Origin: Paenibacillus sp. NEAU-GSW1
GTDB lineage: Bacteria; Bacillota; Bacilli; Paenibacillales; Paenibacillaceae
Reading direction: 5' to 3'
NCBI RefSeq assembly: GCF_009737085.1
Contig: NZ_WOVL01000004.1
Location: 1 to 64,000, forward strand
Length of the DNA: 64,000 bases
Numbering within the stretch: the stretch's first letter is position 1; every line of letters begins with the position of its first letter. Shown here one piece after another: positions 23,779-33,335 of the stretch. Position numbers and translations under genes: made by a program. The notes beneath the pieces are model-generated. The model had not been told where the DNA came from, did no database searches, and saw nothing but the letters and a program-made list of their open reading frames with translations.

Positions 23779-23792
23779 AACCTTCCAAAAAA

Positions 23793-25121
23793 TTACGGTT
23801 GTGCCGATATATCGTCATTGGCGGTCACAGTCGAATCGTTGAAGCTTCTCCCCCGGCGATTGGCCGTCCGCGAGCTTCGCAGCAGCTCCAGCAGCGAGCT
23901 TGGGCCAGCGGCCGCATAATAATTCGCCTGCTCGTCAGGTGCAAGAATTACGCCGAGCTGATGATGGTCGCCAGCGTAACGCGCCCGCTGCACAAATTTC
24001 ACCTCGCCGGCGAGGTTCAGCACCTCGAGCTTGCTAAGCGCTGAATTGCTCTGCAGCGACGCATGCAGCTCCTCCTTCGAATAAACACGGACGCCATTGA
24101 CCTTGGCGATAATTTCGCCCGCTTCAAGCCCCATTGCCTCAGCCGGCGTACCCGGCACGATGCCGAGGATGCGCAAGCCTCGCCGGTCGTTGACGTACAG
24201 CGGGCTTCTAACCGCCTCGACCGAACGGCTGCGCCATATGATCGCTTCGTGCATCACGAGCGAAACGAGCGCGGCGAGCGGCAGCAGCACAGGCTGCCAC
24301 CAAGCCAGCAGAGCAGCTGCCAGCAGGCTTACGCTAAACAGCGTCAGCCCTTTGGCTGCATGCCGCGCCTTTTCCTTCGGCAGCATCGAACGGGTCAACT
24401 CGCTGAAGCCGATTACCATCGGCAAAGCGATGATGCTCCAGCCTTGCGTCCAATCCGCGCCGAACAAAGTCATCCAAGGCAGCGCGGTATGTTCCGCACC
24501 GGCCATTCCCCCCGCCGGGACGAGCAGCAGCAGCGGCACCGGCCAAAAGCCCTGCAGCATGTAGCCGCCGACCAATTTGCCGCGCTTGCCTTCCAGAAAC
24601 AGAGGCGTCGCCAGCTTGTCCCCTTGCTTGGCTACTAGCATAGCTTCCGCCAAATGCAGCAGCGCTACAAGCATGAGCAGGCCCGCCATGTCTATCGCCT
24701 CTAACGAGGCCATCATATCGCCCTGCCAGCCTGATAAGCCGTCGAGCGGCAGCAGGCCCGCAAGCCATTGGAGCAACGCCAGTACACCTGCTCCGTAGGC
24801 AAAGCATAAATAACGAATCCGAAAAAGCATAAGCACAACAGCGGAGCCCCAAAGCCACAGCACCGCTTCCTGAGAGACCGATGCGCCGATGAAAGCGCCG
24901 ACGACGGAGAAGCAAAGTCCGGTCAGCAAGCCGGCAACCACTGCCCTTCCAAGCAGACGCGGCCAAACATGCAGACGCACTGCGAACATTTGCCGCTCCA
25001 AGCGAATTTGCCTCATATACTGCAGCGCAATAAACAAAATAGCTATATAGTAAAATGGCTGGGCCAACAACTGTACCGCCGCCGTTCCTAATTGCTCAAG
25101 CAACGCAAAAACTGCATCCAC
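23793..25121 (-). CDS. minJ: MinJ-like polytopic PDZ protein
   Basis: Multi-pass membrane protein with about eight hydrophobic helices (residues ~10-275), then a PDZ domain (LRILGIVPGTPAEAMGLEAG) and a hydrophilic tail. This layout, and the position directly downstream of ctpB near ftsEX, match MinJ (YvjD) of Bacillus subtilis, which bridges DivIVA and MinD to place the division site. The start is a GTG with GGAGAGGGG upstream, giving 442 residues; an earlier ATG adds 13 residues without a ribosome site. The name rests on synteny and architecture, as the family diverges fast. Confidence 0.8.
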   Translation of the reverse strand: MDAVFALLEQLGTAAVQLLAQPFYYIAILFIALQYMRQIRLERQMFAVRLHVWPRLLGRAVVAGLLTGLCFSVVGAFIGASVSQEAVLWLWGSAVVLMLFRIRYLCFAYGAGVLALLQWLAGLLPLDGLSGWQGDMMASLEAIDMAGLLMLVALLHLAEAMLVAKQGDKLATPLFLEGKRGKLVGGYMLQGFWPVPLLLLVPAGGMAGAEHTALPWMTLFGADWTQGWSIIALPMVIGFSELTRSMLPKEKARHAAKGLTLFSVSLLAAALLAWWQPVLLPLAALVSLVMHEAIIWRSRSVEAVRSPLYVNDRRGLRILGIVPGTPAEAMGLEAGEIIAKVNGVRVYSKEELHASLQSNSALSKLEVLNLAGEVKFVQRARYAGDHHQLGVILAPDEQANYYAAAGPSSLLELLRSSRTANRRGRSFNDSTVTANDDISAQP

Positions 25122-25163
25122 CCTATATCCCCTCTCCAACGCGCATTTTCCATTTTCCAAAAA

Positions 25164-25233
25164 AATAAAGGCTGACTCCGCCCGCAGAATACCGCCGTCA
25201 AATTGCCGTTTCTGCTTGGAGCCAACCTTTATT
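25164..25233 (-). terminator. Terminator after ctpB
   Basis: On the minus strand AATAAAGGTTGGCTCC and GGAGTCAGCCTTTATT form an imperfect long stem around a 38-nt loop and are followed by a T run. It sits 18 bp after the ctpB stop. Confidence 0.7.
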
Positions 25234-25251
25234 TATTTCGACATCACTTTT

Positions 25252-26709
25252 TTATTTCCTGCCGATCGCCTCAACAGCCTTATTCAGCTGAATATCATGG
25301 CTCTCATCCTTCAGCCATTTAATAACCGCCTGCTCCAGCGCCTCGGCTGTCTTCGTATCGATTGTCCCGTTCGTCGGAAGACCGGAAGCGGATTGGAACT
25401 TTTTGACCGCCTGCTCGGTGCCCTCGCTGAAATAACCATCTACGCGCTGCGGATCGTACCCGAGTCCTTGCAGCATCACCTGAGCGCTGCGAACCGCATC
25501 GCCAAGCGAATCCTTGCGCAGCGTCTGCGCAACTGCAATCCGCGCAACACTGTAAAGCGCTGGCGGCTTCACCTCAATCGTCGGGGCGATTCCTTTTTCG
25601 TGAATCCATTTGCCGTCCGGCGTAAGCCACTTCGCAATCGTCATTTTGACCAAACTGCCGTCGCCTAGCGTCTTATTGTAGCTGACTTGAACCGTACCTT
25701 TGCCAAACGTCGTTTCGCCGAGCAGCTCCGCGCCCGCGCGCTCCTGCAGCGCTCCCGCCAAAATCTCAGAGGCGCTCGCGCTTCCCTTGTTGATCAGAAC
25801 GGCAAGCGGATAATTTTTGACCGCTCCGCCCTTTGATTTGGAAGCATCGCGTTTTCCTTCCCGATCTTCGACTTGCACGATCGTCTCGCCGTCCGGTATA
25901 AAGTTTTGCGCGACATCAACGACAACCGGCAGCACGCCTCCCGGGTTGTTGCGAACGTCGATGACAAGTCCTTTAAGCCCTTGGCTTTCCTTCTCGATCC
26001 GGGCAAGCTCTTCCTTAAATCTGTCTGCCGTGTTCCACGAAAACTGGCGAATCTCAATAACGCCGATGCCGTCGCCGCGCAACTTGGCATAGACCGTCTC
26101 CACATCAATGTCGTCGCGCACCAAAATAATTTCGATCGGCTCCGAGAAGCCGACCCGCGATATTTGCAGCTTCGCTTTCGTCCCTTTCGGACCGCGAATT
26201 TTACCTACAGACTCGTTCAGCGTCAGCCCGTCCAGCTTGTCGCCGTTAACGGAGAGCACAACGTCCTTAGCCCGCAGTCCTGCGCGCTCGGCCGGAGAGC
26301 CTTTAATCGGAGAGACGATGACGACCTTTCCGTTCTCCTGCGTCACTTCAGCGCCGATGCCGGTAAACGAGCCTTCAATCGATTCGGAAAAATGCTTCGC
26401 CGTCTCCTTCTCCATATATACCGAATAAGGATCATCCAGCGACGACATCATGCCGCGCACCGCGCCGTCAACCAAATCGCTGCGGTCCATGTCTTGAAAA
26501 TATTTCGTCTCAATCAGATCGAGCACTGTATTCATCTTATTCAGCTCTTCTTCCGAGAAGCCTTTCCCCTCGCCCGCAGCCGCCGATACCGCCGTTTGCC
26601 TGTCCAACCCGCGGATCATCCGCTGATCAGCCCACGTCAATGTGACGGCCATCGTCGTAATCATCGTCAACAGCACAAATACTATGACTGTACGTCCTTT
26701 AAATCGCAA
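25252..26709 (-). CDS. ctpB: Carboxyl-terminal processing protease CtpB (S41)
   Basis: Secreted S41 protease. In Bacillus CtpB helps activate sigma-K during sporulation by cutting SpoIVFA. Features in order: N-terminal signal anchor (residues ~5-30), PDZ domain (~85-175, GSPAERAGLRAKDVVLSVNG), the S41 core with the nucleophile Ser in GSASASEI and the Lys in FGKGTVQ, and a C-terminal peptidoglycan-binding domain (~410-475). I choose a TTG start (485 residues) because AAGGTGGTG lies 7 bp ahead; upstream ATGs at 26730 and 26748 lack a ribosome site. The neighbours minJ and ftsEX match Bacillus. Confidence 0.92.
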   Translation of the reverse strand: MRFKGRTVIVFVLLTMITTMAVTLTWADQRMIRGLDRQTAVSAAAGEGKGFSEEELNKMNTVLDLIETKYFQDMDRSDLVDGAVRGMMSSLDDPYSVYMEKETAKHFSESIEGSFTGIGAEVTQENGKVVIVSPIKGSPAERAGLRAKDVVLSVNGDKLDGLTLNESVGKIRGPKGTKAKLQISRVGFSEPIEIILVRDDIDVETVYAKLRGDGIGVIEIRQFSWNTADRFKEELARIEKESQGLKGLVIDVRNNPGGVLPVVVDVAQNFIPDGETIVQVEDREGKRDASKSKGGAVKNYPLAVLINKGSASASEILAGALQERAGAELLGETTFGKGTVQVSYNKTLGDGSLVKMTIAKWLTPDGKWIHEKGIAPTIEVKPPALYSVARIAVAQTLRKDSLGDAVRSAQVMLQGLGYDPQRVDGYFSEGTEQAVKKFQSASGLPTNGTIDTKTAEALEQAVIKWLKDESHDIQLNKAVEAIGRK

Positions 26710-26805
26710 CTCGACACCACCTTCATTCATTGACCGCATACACGTCAAATTTCGTTAACTGCACTAGTATATGACAAGCTGCCCTGCTCCATGCGGTAGC
26801 GGAAA

Positions 26806-26832
26806 AGAAGGCAGCCGACCGGCTGCCTTCTC
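26806..26832 (-). terminator. Hairpin after the M23 hydrolase gene
   Basis: AGAAGGCAGCC and GGCTGCCTTCT form a perfect 11-bp stem with loop GACC. The tail on the minus strand is TTTTCC, so it is a moderate terminator, 8 bp after the stop codon. Confidence 0.72.
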
Positions 26833-26839
26833 GGATGTC

Positions 26840-28012
26840 CTATTTTAAATAACTGCTTGGGTTAACTTTCGTACCGTTTTTGATCACTTCGAAATGAAGA
26901 TGCGGCCCAGTCGATTGTCCGGTACTGCCAACCTCGGCGATTTTCTGGCCCTTTTTGACCTGCTCGTCCTTCTCCACCTTAATGCCGCCATTGCGGATAT
27001 GTCCGTACAGCGTCCACAAACCGTTGCCATGATCAATAATGATGCAGTTGCCGTAGCCGCTCCATACTTGCGCGATAATGACGACTCCGGCTTCCGCCGC
27101 ATAAATATCCGTGCCTTGCGGCGCCGCAAAGTCGATCCCCGTATGCAGCTTCTTTTTGCCCGAAATTGGATGAGTCCGATAGCCAAAGTTCGAGCTTACT
27201 CGATAATTGTCGCGAATCGGCATTCCAAGCTGTCCGCCGGTATACGGATTTTTAATTTTGTTTTTCTCTTTTTGCAAATCGGACACTTTCTTGGCCAAAT
27301 CGATCAGAAGCTGCTCTTGCTCCTCGCTAATTTCGTCCTGCTCTTCGATTTCTTTGTTGAAGGTAGCGATCATAACTTCTTTCTCTTCTTCCTTAGCCTC
27401 CAGCTCCGACTTGTACTTTTCCAGCTTCCCGTACATTTGCTTCACTTCAGAGAGCGCCGCAGAAACTTGCTGTTGTTTCTCGGCAATGAGTTCTTTATCG
27501 TGCTTGCGCTGCTCCAGAATGACGCGATCCTGGCTCAAAATCGATTGCAGCGAATCGAAACGGTCCAAAAAATCCATGAAGCTCGTCGAGCTAAGCAGCA
27601 CGTCCAAATACGACACAAAGCCGTTCTCGTACATTAGCACTAGCCGCTGCTGCAGCAATTCATCGCGCGACTCGACCTGCTTTTCCGCTTCCACGAGCTC
27701 TTCGCCGGCCTTTTGAAGCTCCGCTTCCTTATCATCCACCTGAACCTGAACGCGGGTCAAATTAATCGCTACCGTGTCGAGCTCTTTCATAATCGTCTCG
27801 ATCGACTTTTTGGCATCGGCCTTCTGTGTGTTTAATTGCTCCTTTTGCCTCTCAGCGTCAGCGGCATCTTTCTCCGCTTGCTCGATTTGTTTTTTCGCGT
27901 TGGCAAGATCCTTGTTGATTTTATCGAGAGAAGAGGCCGCGTGACTGCCAACAGGCTGCAACAAAAATACTGTCAGCATCGTTAAGACAATAATCCACTT
28001 ATTCGCCTTCAT
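26840..28012 (-). CDS. EnvC-like coiled-coil M23 murein hydrolase
   Basis: Exported peptidoglycan hydrolase. A signal peptide (residues 1-25, ending near SHA) precedes a long coiled coil (~27-245, heptad-rich with Lys/Glu/Gln). The C-terminal LytM/M23 domain has both metal-ligand motifs, HTGIDFAAP and GPHLHFEV. Its intact zinc site implies it cuts the wall itself, unlike E. coli EnvC which only activates amidases. It starts 22 bp after ftsX and has an AGGTG site, so FtsEX very likely controls it through the coiled coil, as with CwlO in Bacillus. Start chosen at the second ATG. Confidence 0.92.
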   Translation of the reverse strand: MKANKWIIVLTMLTVFLLQPVGSHAASSLDKINKDLANAKKQIEQAEKDAADAERQKEQLNTQKADAKKSIETIMKELDTVAINLTRVQVQVDDKEAELQKAGEELVEAEKQVESRDELLQQRLVLMYENGFVSYLDVLLSSTSFMDFLDRFDSLQSILSQDRVILEQRKHDKELIAEKQQQVSAALSEVKQMYGKLEKYKSELEAKEEEKEVMIATFNKEIEEQDEISEEQEQLLIDLAKKVSDLQKEKNKIKNPYTGGQLGMPIRDNYRVSSNFGYRTHPISGKKKLHTGIDFAAPQGTDIYAAEAGVVIIAQVWSGYGNCIIIDHGNGLWTLYGHIRNGGIKVEKDEQVKKGQKIAEVGSTGQSTGPHLHFEVIKNGTKVNPSSYLK

Positions 28013-28033
28013 CGTTTTCACCTGCGCGGTCAC

Positions 28034-28951
28034 CTACACTTTCAAATATTTGCGTACCGAAATCGTGCTTCCCCAAACGCCGAGCAGCGTGCCCAGTCCA
28101 ATAATCAGCGCCGCAACCTGCATTCCGCTTTCCTCAAGCGGCACGAGCTTAATCATCATCAATCCCATTTCAAGCTCTGTCATTCGCAGCAATTCCGAAT
28201 AAGAGAACAGAACGACTGCAGCCGTCAGAAGCGAAGTTACAAGCCCGATCAGAGCTCCTTCAACGAAAAACGGCCAGCGGATAAACGAATTCGTCGCGCC
28301 TACGAGCTTCATAATGCCGATTTCGCGCCTGCGTGCGATAATCGTCATTTTGATCATGTTGGAGATGAGAAACATCGCCGTAACACCTAGCCCGATAACA
28401 ACGACCAGGCCGACGTTGCGGACAGCGTTCGTAATTTTGAACATCGTCTCAATCGTCCCTTGCCCGTACTTCACTTTCGTAATCGGCGATGCGCCGTCTG
28501 CTTTGTTAATGCTGTTGATTTGCGCGGCGGCCGCTTCGATCGTATGCGGATCAAACACTTCCACTGTAAAAGAATCCGGCAGCGGATTGCTCTCCTTGTC
28601 GTAGCCATTCAGCAAATCATCGCCGTCTTCGCCCAAGTTTTTGCGCAAAAGCTCAAGTCCTTCTTCTTTAGACACGAAGGTAACCTTGCTCACTTCCGTC
28701 AGCTTGCCGATCTTGTTCTGAAGCTCTTCCCTTTTCGCTTGATCCACGCTCGTCTGCAAGTAAACGCGGATTTGCACCTGATTTTCAAAATCGGAGGCGA
28801 CGCTGTTGATGTTAAACGCCAGCAATAAAAATACGCCGAGCAAAAAAAGCGAGATGAACATCGAGCTCATCGAGGCAAAGGTCATCCATCCGTTGCGAAG
28901 GATGCTTCTGAACCCTTCGCGAATGTGGCGGAGAAACGTGCTAAATCTCAT
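28034..28951 (-). CDS. ftsX: Cell division ABC transporter permease FtsX
   Basis: Four-helix membrane subunit of FtsEX. One helix lies at residues ~24-48, an extracellular loop of about 120 residues follows, and three helices make up the C-terminal half (VGLVVVIGLGVTAMFLI, ALIGLVTSLLTAAVVLF, VAALIIGLGTLLGVW). The 305-residue length is typical. It overlaps the end of ftsE by 11 bp, has its own AGAGGGGAG site, and is followed directly by the M23 hydrolase it probably regulates. Confidence 0.95.
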   Translation of the reverse strand: MRFSTFLRHIREGFRSILRNGWMTFASMSSMFISLFLLGVFLLLAFNINSVASDFENQVQIRVYLQTSVDQAKREELQNKIGKLTEVSKVTFVSKEEGLELLRKNLGEDGDDLLNGYDKESNPLPDSFTVEVFDPHTIEAAAAQINSINKADGASPITKVKYGQGTIETMFKITNAVRNVGLVVVIGLGVTAMFLISNMIKMTIIARRREIGIMKLVGATNSFIRWPFFVEGALIGLVTSLLTAAVVLFSYSELLRMTELEMGLMMIKLVPLEESGMQVAALIIGLGTLLGVWGSTISVRKYLKV

Positions 28952-29627
28952 AGCCGTACTCCCCTCTTGCCTCGTCGCGCACGATATTGCCGTTCTCGAT
29001 GGCGATTACGCGCTTGCGCATTGTATTTACGATGTCTTTGTTGTGGGTAGCCATGACGATCGTTGATCCGCGGAAATTGATCTCCTCGAGGAGATTCATA
29101 ATGCCCCATGATGTCTCGGGGTCCAGGTTGCCGGTCGGCTCGTCCGCGACGATAACCGCTGGATTGTTCACGATGGCGCGGGCTATTGCCACCCGCTGCT
29201 GCTCGCCGCCGGAAAGCTGCGCGGGCAGGCTGGCATGCTTATGCTTCAAGCCGACGAGATCGAGCACTTCCATCGTCCGCTTTTTGATCACGCGTTTGGG
29301 AGCTTCTATGACTTCCATAGCAAAGGCGACGTTCTCGTAAACGGTCAGCTTGGGGAGCAATCTGAAATCTTGGAAAATAACTCCGATATTGCGGCGGACA
29401 TACGGAATTTTGCGCGGTTTGAGCTTGCCGATGTTGAAGCCGTTAACCGAAAGCTGCCCTTTGGTCGGCACTTCTTCGCGATAGATTAGCTTCATGAATG
29501 TCGATTTGCCGGCGCCGGAAGGGCCGACGATATATACGAAATCATTGCGATCTATTCGAACGGATACGCCCTTTAGTGCATGGGTGCCATCCTTGTAGGT
29601 CTTCCATATATCTTGCATCTCTATCAC
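28941..29627 (-). CDS. ftsE: Cell division ATP-binding protein FtsE
   Basis: ABC ATPase that powers FtsX signalling to cell-wall hydrolases. Walker [10 protein letters not shown] near residue 36, signature LSGGEQQR and Walker [13 protein letters not shown] are all present; 228 residues is standard. The start is either the GTG at 29627 or an ATG three codons later; AGGATG upstream is rather distant from both. It is first in the ftsE-ftsX-M23-ctpB-minJ series. The 290 bp between it and the divergent VanW gene must hold both promoters, but no strong match stands out. Confidence 0.95.
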   Translation of the reverse strand: MIEMQDIWKTYKDGTHALKGVSVRIDRNDFVYIVGPSGAGKSTFMKLIYREEVPTKGQLSVNGFNIGKLKPRKIPYVRRNIGVIFQDFRLLPKLTVYENVAFAMEVIEAPKRVIKKRTMEVLDLVGLKHKHASLPAQLSGGEQQRVAIARAIVNNPAVIVADEPTGNLDPETSWGIMNLLEEINFRGSTIVMATHNKDIVNTMRKRVIAIENGNIVRDEARGEYGYEI

Positions 29628-29917
29628 AAAAGTTCACATCCTGTTTCATCTGAAATATAAAGGAATTCCGCACCTGCGGACAGTCATGCCAGCATAACTA
29701 TTTCGACAGAGAATGCGTAAATCCTCCACAATGACGACTATTCCCACTTTTTTCACATTTCTCATAATGATTTTTCGACGTTTTGCAGGCGCGCTTGGCG
29801 CTAAATTCGACAAATGGCAATCGGCCTCGCTCCCCTTTCCGCTTCAGACAATAACGGGCGGGCGGCTGCATATACATGAAACATTGTCATTGGACAGGAA
29901 GAAAGGATGATACACGA

Positions 29918-31354
29918 ATGAAGAAGCTGCATATCGGACTTATTATCGTTTTTTCGCTTCTCCTCTTGGCGTCCATAGCTTGGGGATTTCTATGGTTTTA
30001 CGCCGAGAAGGATACGGTGCCGGAGGGCGTTACGGCGGGCGGCATTGCGATCGGGGGCATGAAGGTTGAGGAAGCGATCCAAATATTGGACGAATATGAG
30101 AACAGACTGGAGCAGCGCTCCGTCAAAGTTACCGCAAATGCAGAAACAGCGGACAGCAAGCAGTGGACCGTTGCGGATATCGGTTACAAAGCGGCGTTCG
30201 TCGATGTAAGAGAAGCGCTCGTTAAGCTCCGGGAAGGAAACCTGATCGAGCGCGCCAAATATCGCTATCGCTTTCCTTTGACCTACGAGCTTGCGCAATC
30301 GTTCGACCGAGCCGCGTTCGAAACGCTGGTACGCAAGCAGTGGGGCTGGATAGACAACAGCGAGACAAAAGACGCGACGCGCACGATTACCGACAAGGAC
30401 GAAATCAAATATACGACGCATACGGACGCCTATCGGATTGATGTTCCGGCGCTCGCAGGAGAGGTAGCGCAGTGGATCATCGTCCCCGAGGAAAAGTTGG
30501 GCGATAGGAGCGGACTAGCGGAAATGCTGGATGCCGAACTTCCCGTCGCAACCGTACATCCGGAAGTAACGCTTGAAAAGCTGAAAGACGAAGGCATCGA
30601 GCGAAAAATATTCGAGTTCACAACCGATTTCAATACGAGCGCTGCCGGCCGTGCGCACAACGTTACCGCCGCTGCAAAAGCGCTGAACGAAAGGCATTTG
30701 GCGCCGGATGAAATATTCTCGTACGGAAAGGTCATCGCGCTTGCCGAGGAAAAATACGGTTTTAAGGAAGCGCCGGTTATTCAGAACGGCAAAATCGTTC
30801 CGGGGATCGGCGGCGGCATTTGCCAAGTTTCCAGCACGCTGTACAATGCCATTTTGCGGACGGGACTTGAAATCGTTGAACGGCGCAATCATTCCATCCC
30901 TTCCTCCTACGTGAATAAGGGACAGGACGCAACCTTCGCCAGCGGAGCGATCGACTTCCGTTTCCGCAACTCGACGGGCAAGCATTTGATTATCCGCACC
31001 GTTGTAGAGAACCGCAAGCTTACCGTTAAGCTCTTCGGCACGATGCCGGAAAACGTTAAATATGACATTGAATCAGTTACTGTCAAAGAGCTTGCGCCAA
31101 AAGTTCAGGAGGTCACGGACAAATCGCTGGAGCCCGGACAAAAGGTTGTCGTGCAGGAAGGCCGCAGCGGCTACATCGTTGAAACGTTCCGCACGCTGTT
31201 CCGCGATGGCGAGAAGGTATCGCGCGAGCGGGTTTCCCGCGATACGTACCGCGCCGAGGCGACCATCATCCACGTCGGACCTGGCAGCGGCGCTCCGGAG
31301 AAGACGCCAAATCCAGATCCGTCCGAGAGCATTGTCGAGGACGGCGTGGGTTAA
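29918..31354 (+). CDS. VanW family protein with G5 domain
   Basis: Membrane-anchored extracellular protein of 478 residues. An N-terminal helix (~residues 5-27) is followed by a peptidoglycan-binding-like region, the VanW domain (~235-370, with the typical GGGICQVSSTLYNA block) and a C-terminal G5 domain (~390-455) of the kind that binds wall glycans or zinc. Such proteins (YoaR type) are common in Bacillales and are not evidence of vancomycin resistance. Start chosen at the ATG downstream of GAAAGGA; the frame is open 14 codons further without a site. Transcribed divergently from ftsE. Confidence 0.9.
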   Translation: MKKLHIGLIIVFSLLLLASIAWGFLWFYAEKDTVPEGVTAGGIAIGGMKVEEAIQILDEYENRLEQRSVKVTANAETADSKQWTVADIGYKAAFVDVREALVKLREGNLIERAKYRYRFPLTYELAQSFDRAAFETLVRKQWGWIDNSETKDATRTITDKDEIKYTTHTDAYRIDVPALAGEVAQWIIVPEEKLGDRSGLAEMLDAELPVATVHPEVTLEKLKDEGIERKIFEFTTDFNTSAAGRAHNVTAAAKALNERHLAPDEIFSYGKVIALAEEKYGFKEAPVIQNGKIVPGIGGGICQVSSTLYNAILRTGLEIVERRNHSIPSSYVNKGQDATFASGAIDFRFRNSTGKHLIIRTVVENRKLTVKLFGTMPENVKYDIESVTVKELAPKVQEVTDKSLEPGQKVVVQEGRSGYIVETFRTLFRDGEKVSRERVSRDTYRAEATIIHVGPGSGAPEKTPNPDPSESIVEDGVG

Positions 31355-31361
31355 GGCGAGC

Positions 31362-31766
31362 AGTACCGTAAGGTACTCTCAGCTGAGACGCTCTAACGGA
31401 ACGGGAGGCCGTTAGAGCGCGATTTCGCGTCGTTGTAGATGGCGAGCGCCAATCGTAAGGTCCTCTCGTTCCGTTAGGGAGTACTATTCGAGCTGCCTAA
31501 GACGCTCTAACGGAACGGGAGGCCGTTAGAGCGCGATTTCGCGTCGTTGTAGAAGGCGACCGCCAATCGTAAGGTCCTCTCGTTCCGTTAGGGAGTACTA
31601 TTCGAGCTGCCTGAGACGCTCTAACGGAACGGGAGGCCGTTAGAGCGTGATTTCGCGTCGTTGTAGAAGGCGAGCGCCAATCGTAAGGCCCTTTCGTTCC
31701 GTTAGGGAGTGCTATTCGAGCTGCCTGAGACGCTCTAACGGAACGGGAGGCCGTTGGAAGGCGAGC
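31362..31766. repeat. 114-bp tandem repeat, about 3.3 units
   Basis: Three complete units start at 31387, 31501 and 31615 and a partial fourth at 31729, each spaced exactly 114 bp and nearly identical. Each unit contains a hairpin of GCTCTAACGG and CCGTTAGAGC, a small palindrome CGCGATTTCGCG, and a segment TTCCGTTAG inverted relative to the first arm. Both ends look like internally deleted units. It lies between the convergent VanW and argH genes. Confidence 0.93.
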
Positions 31767-31814
31767 AAAAAAAAGTCTCAACGGACCGCATCAACGGTCC
31801 ATTGAGACTTTTTT
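31767..31814. terminator. Bidirectional terminator between VanW gene and argH
   Basis: A long stem (AGTCTCAA-C-GGACCG with CGGTCC-A-TTGAGACT) is flanked by an A run on the left and a T run on the right, so it can end transcripts from both sides. It lies 7 bp after the argH stop. Confidence 0.9.
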
Positions 31815-31820
31815 CGCTTA

Positions 31821-33236
31821 CTACCGGCTGCGCTCTGCGAACTCGGTTACCCAAGCCGCCGCTTCGGCAAGCTGTGCTTCAGCGCGCTCAATCGCGCCCT
31901 GCACTTGAACCTTCGCCGTACCGCCGTATACGTTGCGCGCGTCAACGACTTGCTCCGGCTGGAGCACCGCATAAATGCGGTCGTCGAACAGCGGCGAGAA
32001 TTGCTTGAACTCTTCCAGCGTAAGGTCAAGCAAGTATTTGTTTTGCTCGATGCAGTACAGCACCGTTTTGCCGATCACTTCGTGCGCTTGACGGAACGGC
32101 AGCCCTTTGCCGACGAGGAAGTCGGCGATATCCGTCGCGTTCGAGAAGTCTTGATTGACAGCTTGACGCATACGGTCTTTGTTGACCTTCATCGTCGCGA
32201 TCATCGGCGTGAACAGCTGCAAAGCGCCTTGCATCGTTTTAACCGTGTCGAACATGCCTTCTTTGTCTTCCTGCATGTCCTTATTGTAAGCGAGCGGAAG
32301 CGACTTCAGCACCGTCAGCAGGCCGACGAGGTTGCCGTAAACGCGGCCTGTTTTGCCGCGCACAAGCTCCGGAACGTCCGGATTTTTCTTTTGCGGCATA
32401 ATGCTGCTGCCTGTGCAGAAAGCATCGTCCAGCTCGACGAAACGGAACTCTGTGCTCGACCACAAAATGAGCTCCTCGCTAAGGCGCGACAAGTGCATCA
32501 TGATGATCGAAGCATGGGACAGAAACTCCAGAATGAAGTCGCGGTCGCTGACAGCGTCCAAGCTGTTCTCATACACCCGGTCGAACTTCAACTGGCTCGC
32601 TACGAAATGCCGGTCGATCGGGAACGTTGTTCCCGCCAATGCGCCAGCGCCAAGCGGAAGCACGTTGATCCGTTTGTAGCTGTCTTGAAGACGCTCGAGA
32701 TCGCGGCCAAACATCGATACGTACGCCATCATATGATGAGCGAACAAAATCGGCTGCGCCCGCTGCAAATGCGTATAACCCGGAACGATTGTATCGATAT
32801 TCGCTTTAGCCTGCTCGACAAGAGCGGCTTGCAGCTTTTGCAGAAGATCGACAAATTCTACAACGCGCTTGCGCAAGTACAAGTGCATATCCGTAGCAAC
32901 TTGGTCATTGCGGCTGCGTCCTGTGTGCAGCTTGCCGCCGACCGGACCCACATCATCGATCAGCGTTTTCTCGATGTTCATATGAATGTCTTCGTCGGAG
33001 ATCGAGAATTCCAAATCGCCGCGCTTAATTTTTTGCAGCACGCGATGCAGGCCGTCTTTAATCGTCTCCACATCGTCAGCAGGCAGGATGCCCTGCTTGC
33101 CAAGCATCGTTACATGCGCCAGGCTGCCTTGAATATCCTCTTCGGCCAGCTCTTTATCGAACGTAATCGACGCTGTGTATTCTTCTACCAATTGGTCGGT
33201 TTTTTTCGTAAAACGTCCGCCCCACAATTTGCTCAC
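31821..33236 (-). CDS. argH: Argininosuccinate lyase
   Basis: Last step of arginine synthesis: argininosuccinate to arginine and fumarate. The fumarase/aspartase signature [12 protein letters not shown] is present, along with the HTGRSRNDQ and TVPGYTHLQ-type conserved blocks; 471 residues is the usual length. Starts with GTG after GGGAG. It is the promoter-distal gene of argCJBDFGH, and the gap to argG contains a long-loop hairpin (CGGATAGG...CCTATCCG, 33274-33322) without a T run. Confidence 0.97.
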   Translation of the reverse strand: MSKLWGGRFTKKTDQLVEEYTASITFDKELAEEDIQGSLAHVTMLGKQGILPADDVETIKDGLHRVLQKIKRGDLEFSISDEDIHMNIEKTLIDDVGPVGGKLHTGRSRNDQVATDMHLYLRKRVVEFVDLLQKLQAALVEQAKANIDTIVPGYTHLQRAQPILFAHHMMAYVSMFGRDLERLQDSYKRINVLPLGAGALAGTTFPIDRHFVASQLKFDRVYENSLDAVSDRDFILEFLSHASIIMMHLSRLSEELILWSSTEFRFVELDDAFCTGSSIMPQKKNPDVPELVRGKTGRVYGNLVGLLTVLKSLPLAYNKDMQEDKEGMFDTVKTMQGALQLFTPMIATMKVNKDRMRQAVNQDFSNATDIADFLVGKGLPFRQAHEVIGKTVLYCIEQNKYLLDLTLEEFKQFSPLFDDRIYAVLQPEQVVDARNVYGGTAKVQVQGAIERAEAQLAEAAAWVTEFAERSR

Positions 33237-33335
33237 TGATTCGACACTCCCTTAAACGGATCCATATATTCGTGCGGATAGGCCGCCGCCCCGCAGCTAG
33301 CAGGATCAGCGACCTATCCGTTCGTCTTTTTTGTA

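Larger units (their letters stand above)
23350..23792. other. Intergenic region between minJ-like gene and uvrB
   Basis: The 443 bp hold the uvrB promoter area (TATAAT on the minus strand at 23390-23385, weak TGCTTG 17 bp ahead), the LexA-like box, a hairpin CTAAAGGCCT-CAC-AGGCCTTTAG (23618-23640) whose left arm recurs at 23670-23679, and the terminator of the minJ-like gene. I see no convincing coding sequence. Confidence 0.6.

Noticed and set aside
29918-31354. Vancomycin resistance gene
   Set aside because: VanW-domain proteins with a G5 domain are common in Bacillales; vanHAX-type genes are absent.
31362-31766. CRISPR array
   Set aside because: The repeated unit is 114 bp with no variable spacers and no cas genes nearby.
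31497-31781. Open frame of 94 codons with 38-residue repeats on the minus strand through the tandem repeat
   Set aside because: It stays open only because the 114-bp repeat length is divisible by three; there is no ribosome site, and it begins inside the bidirectional terminator.
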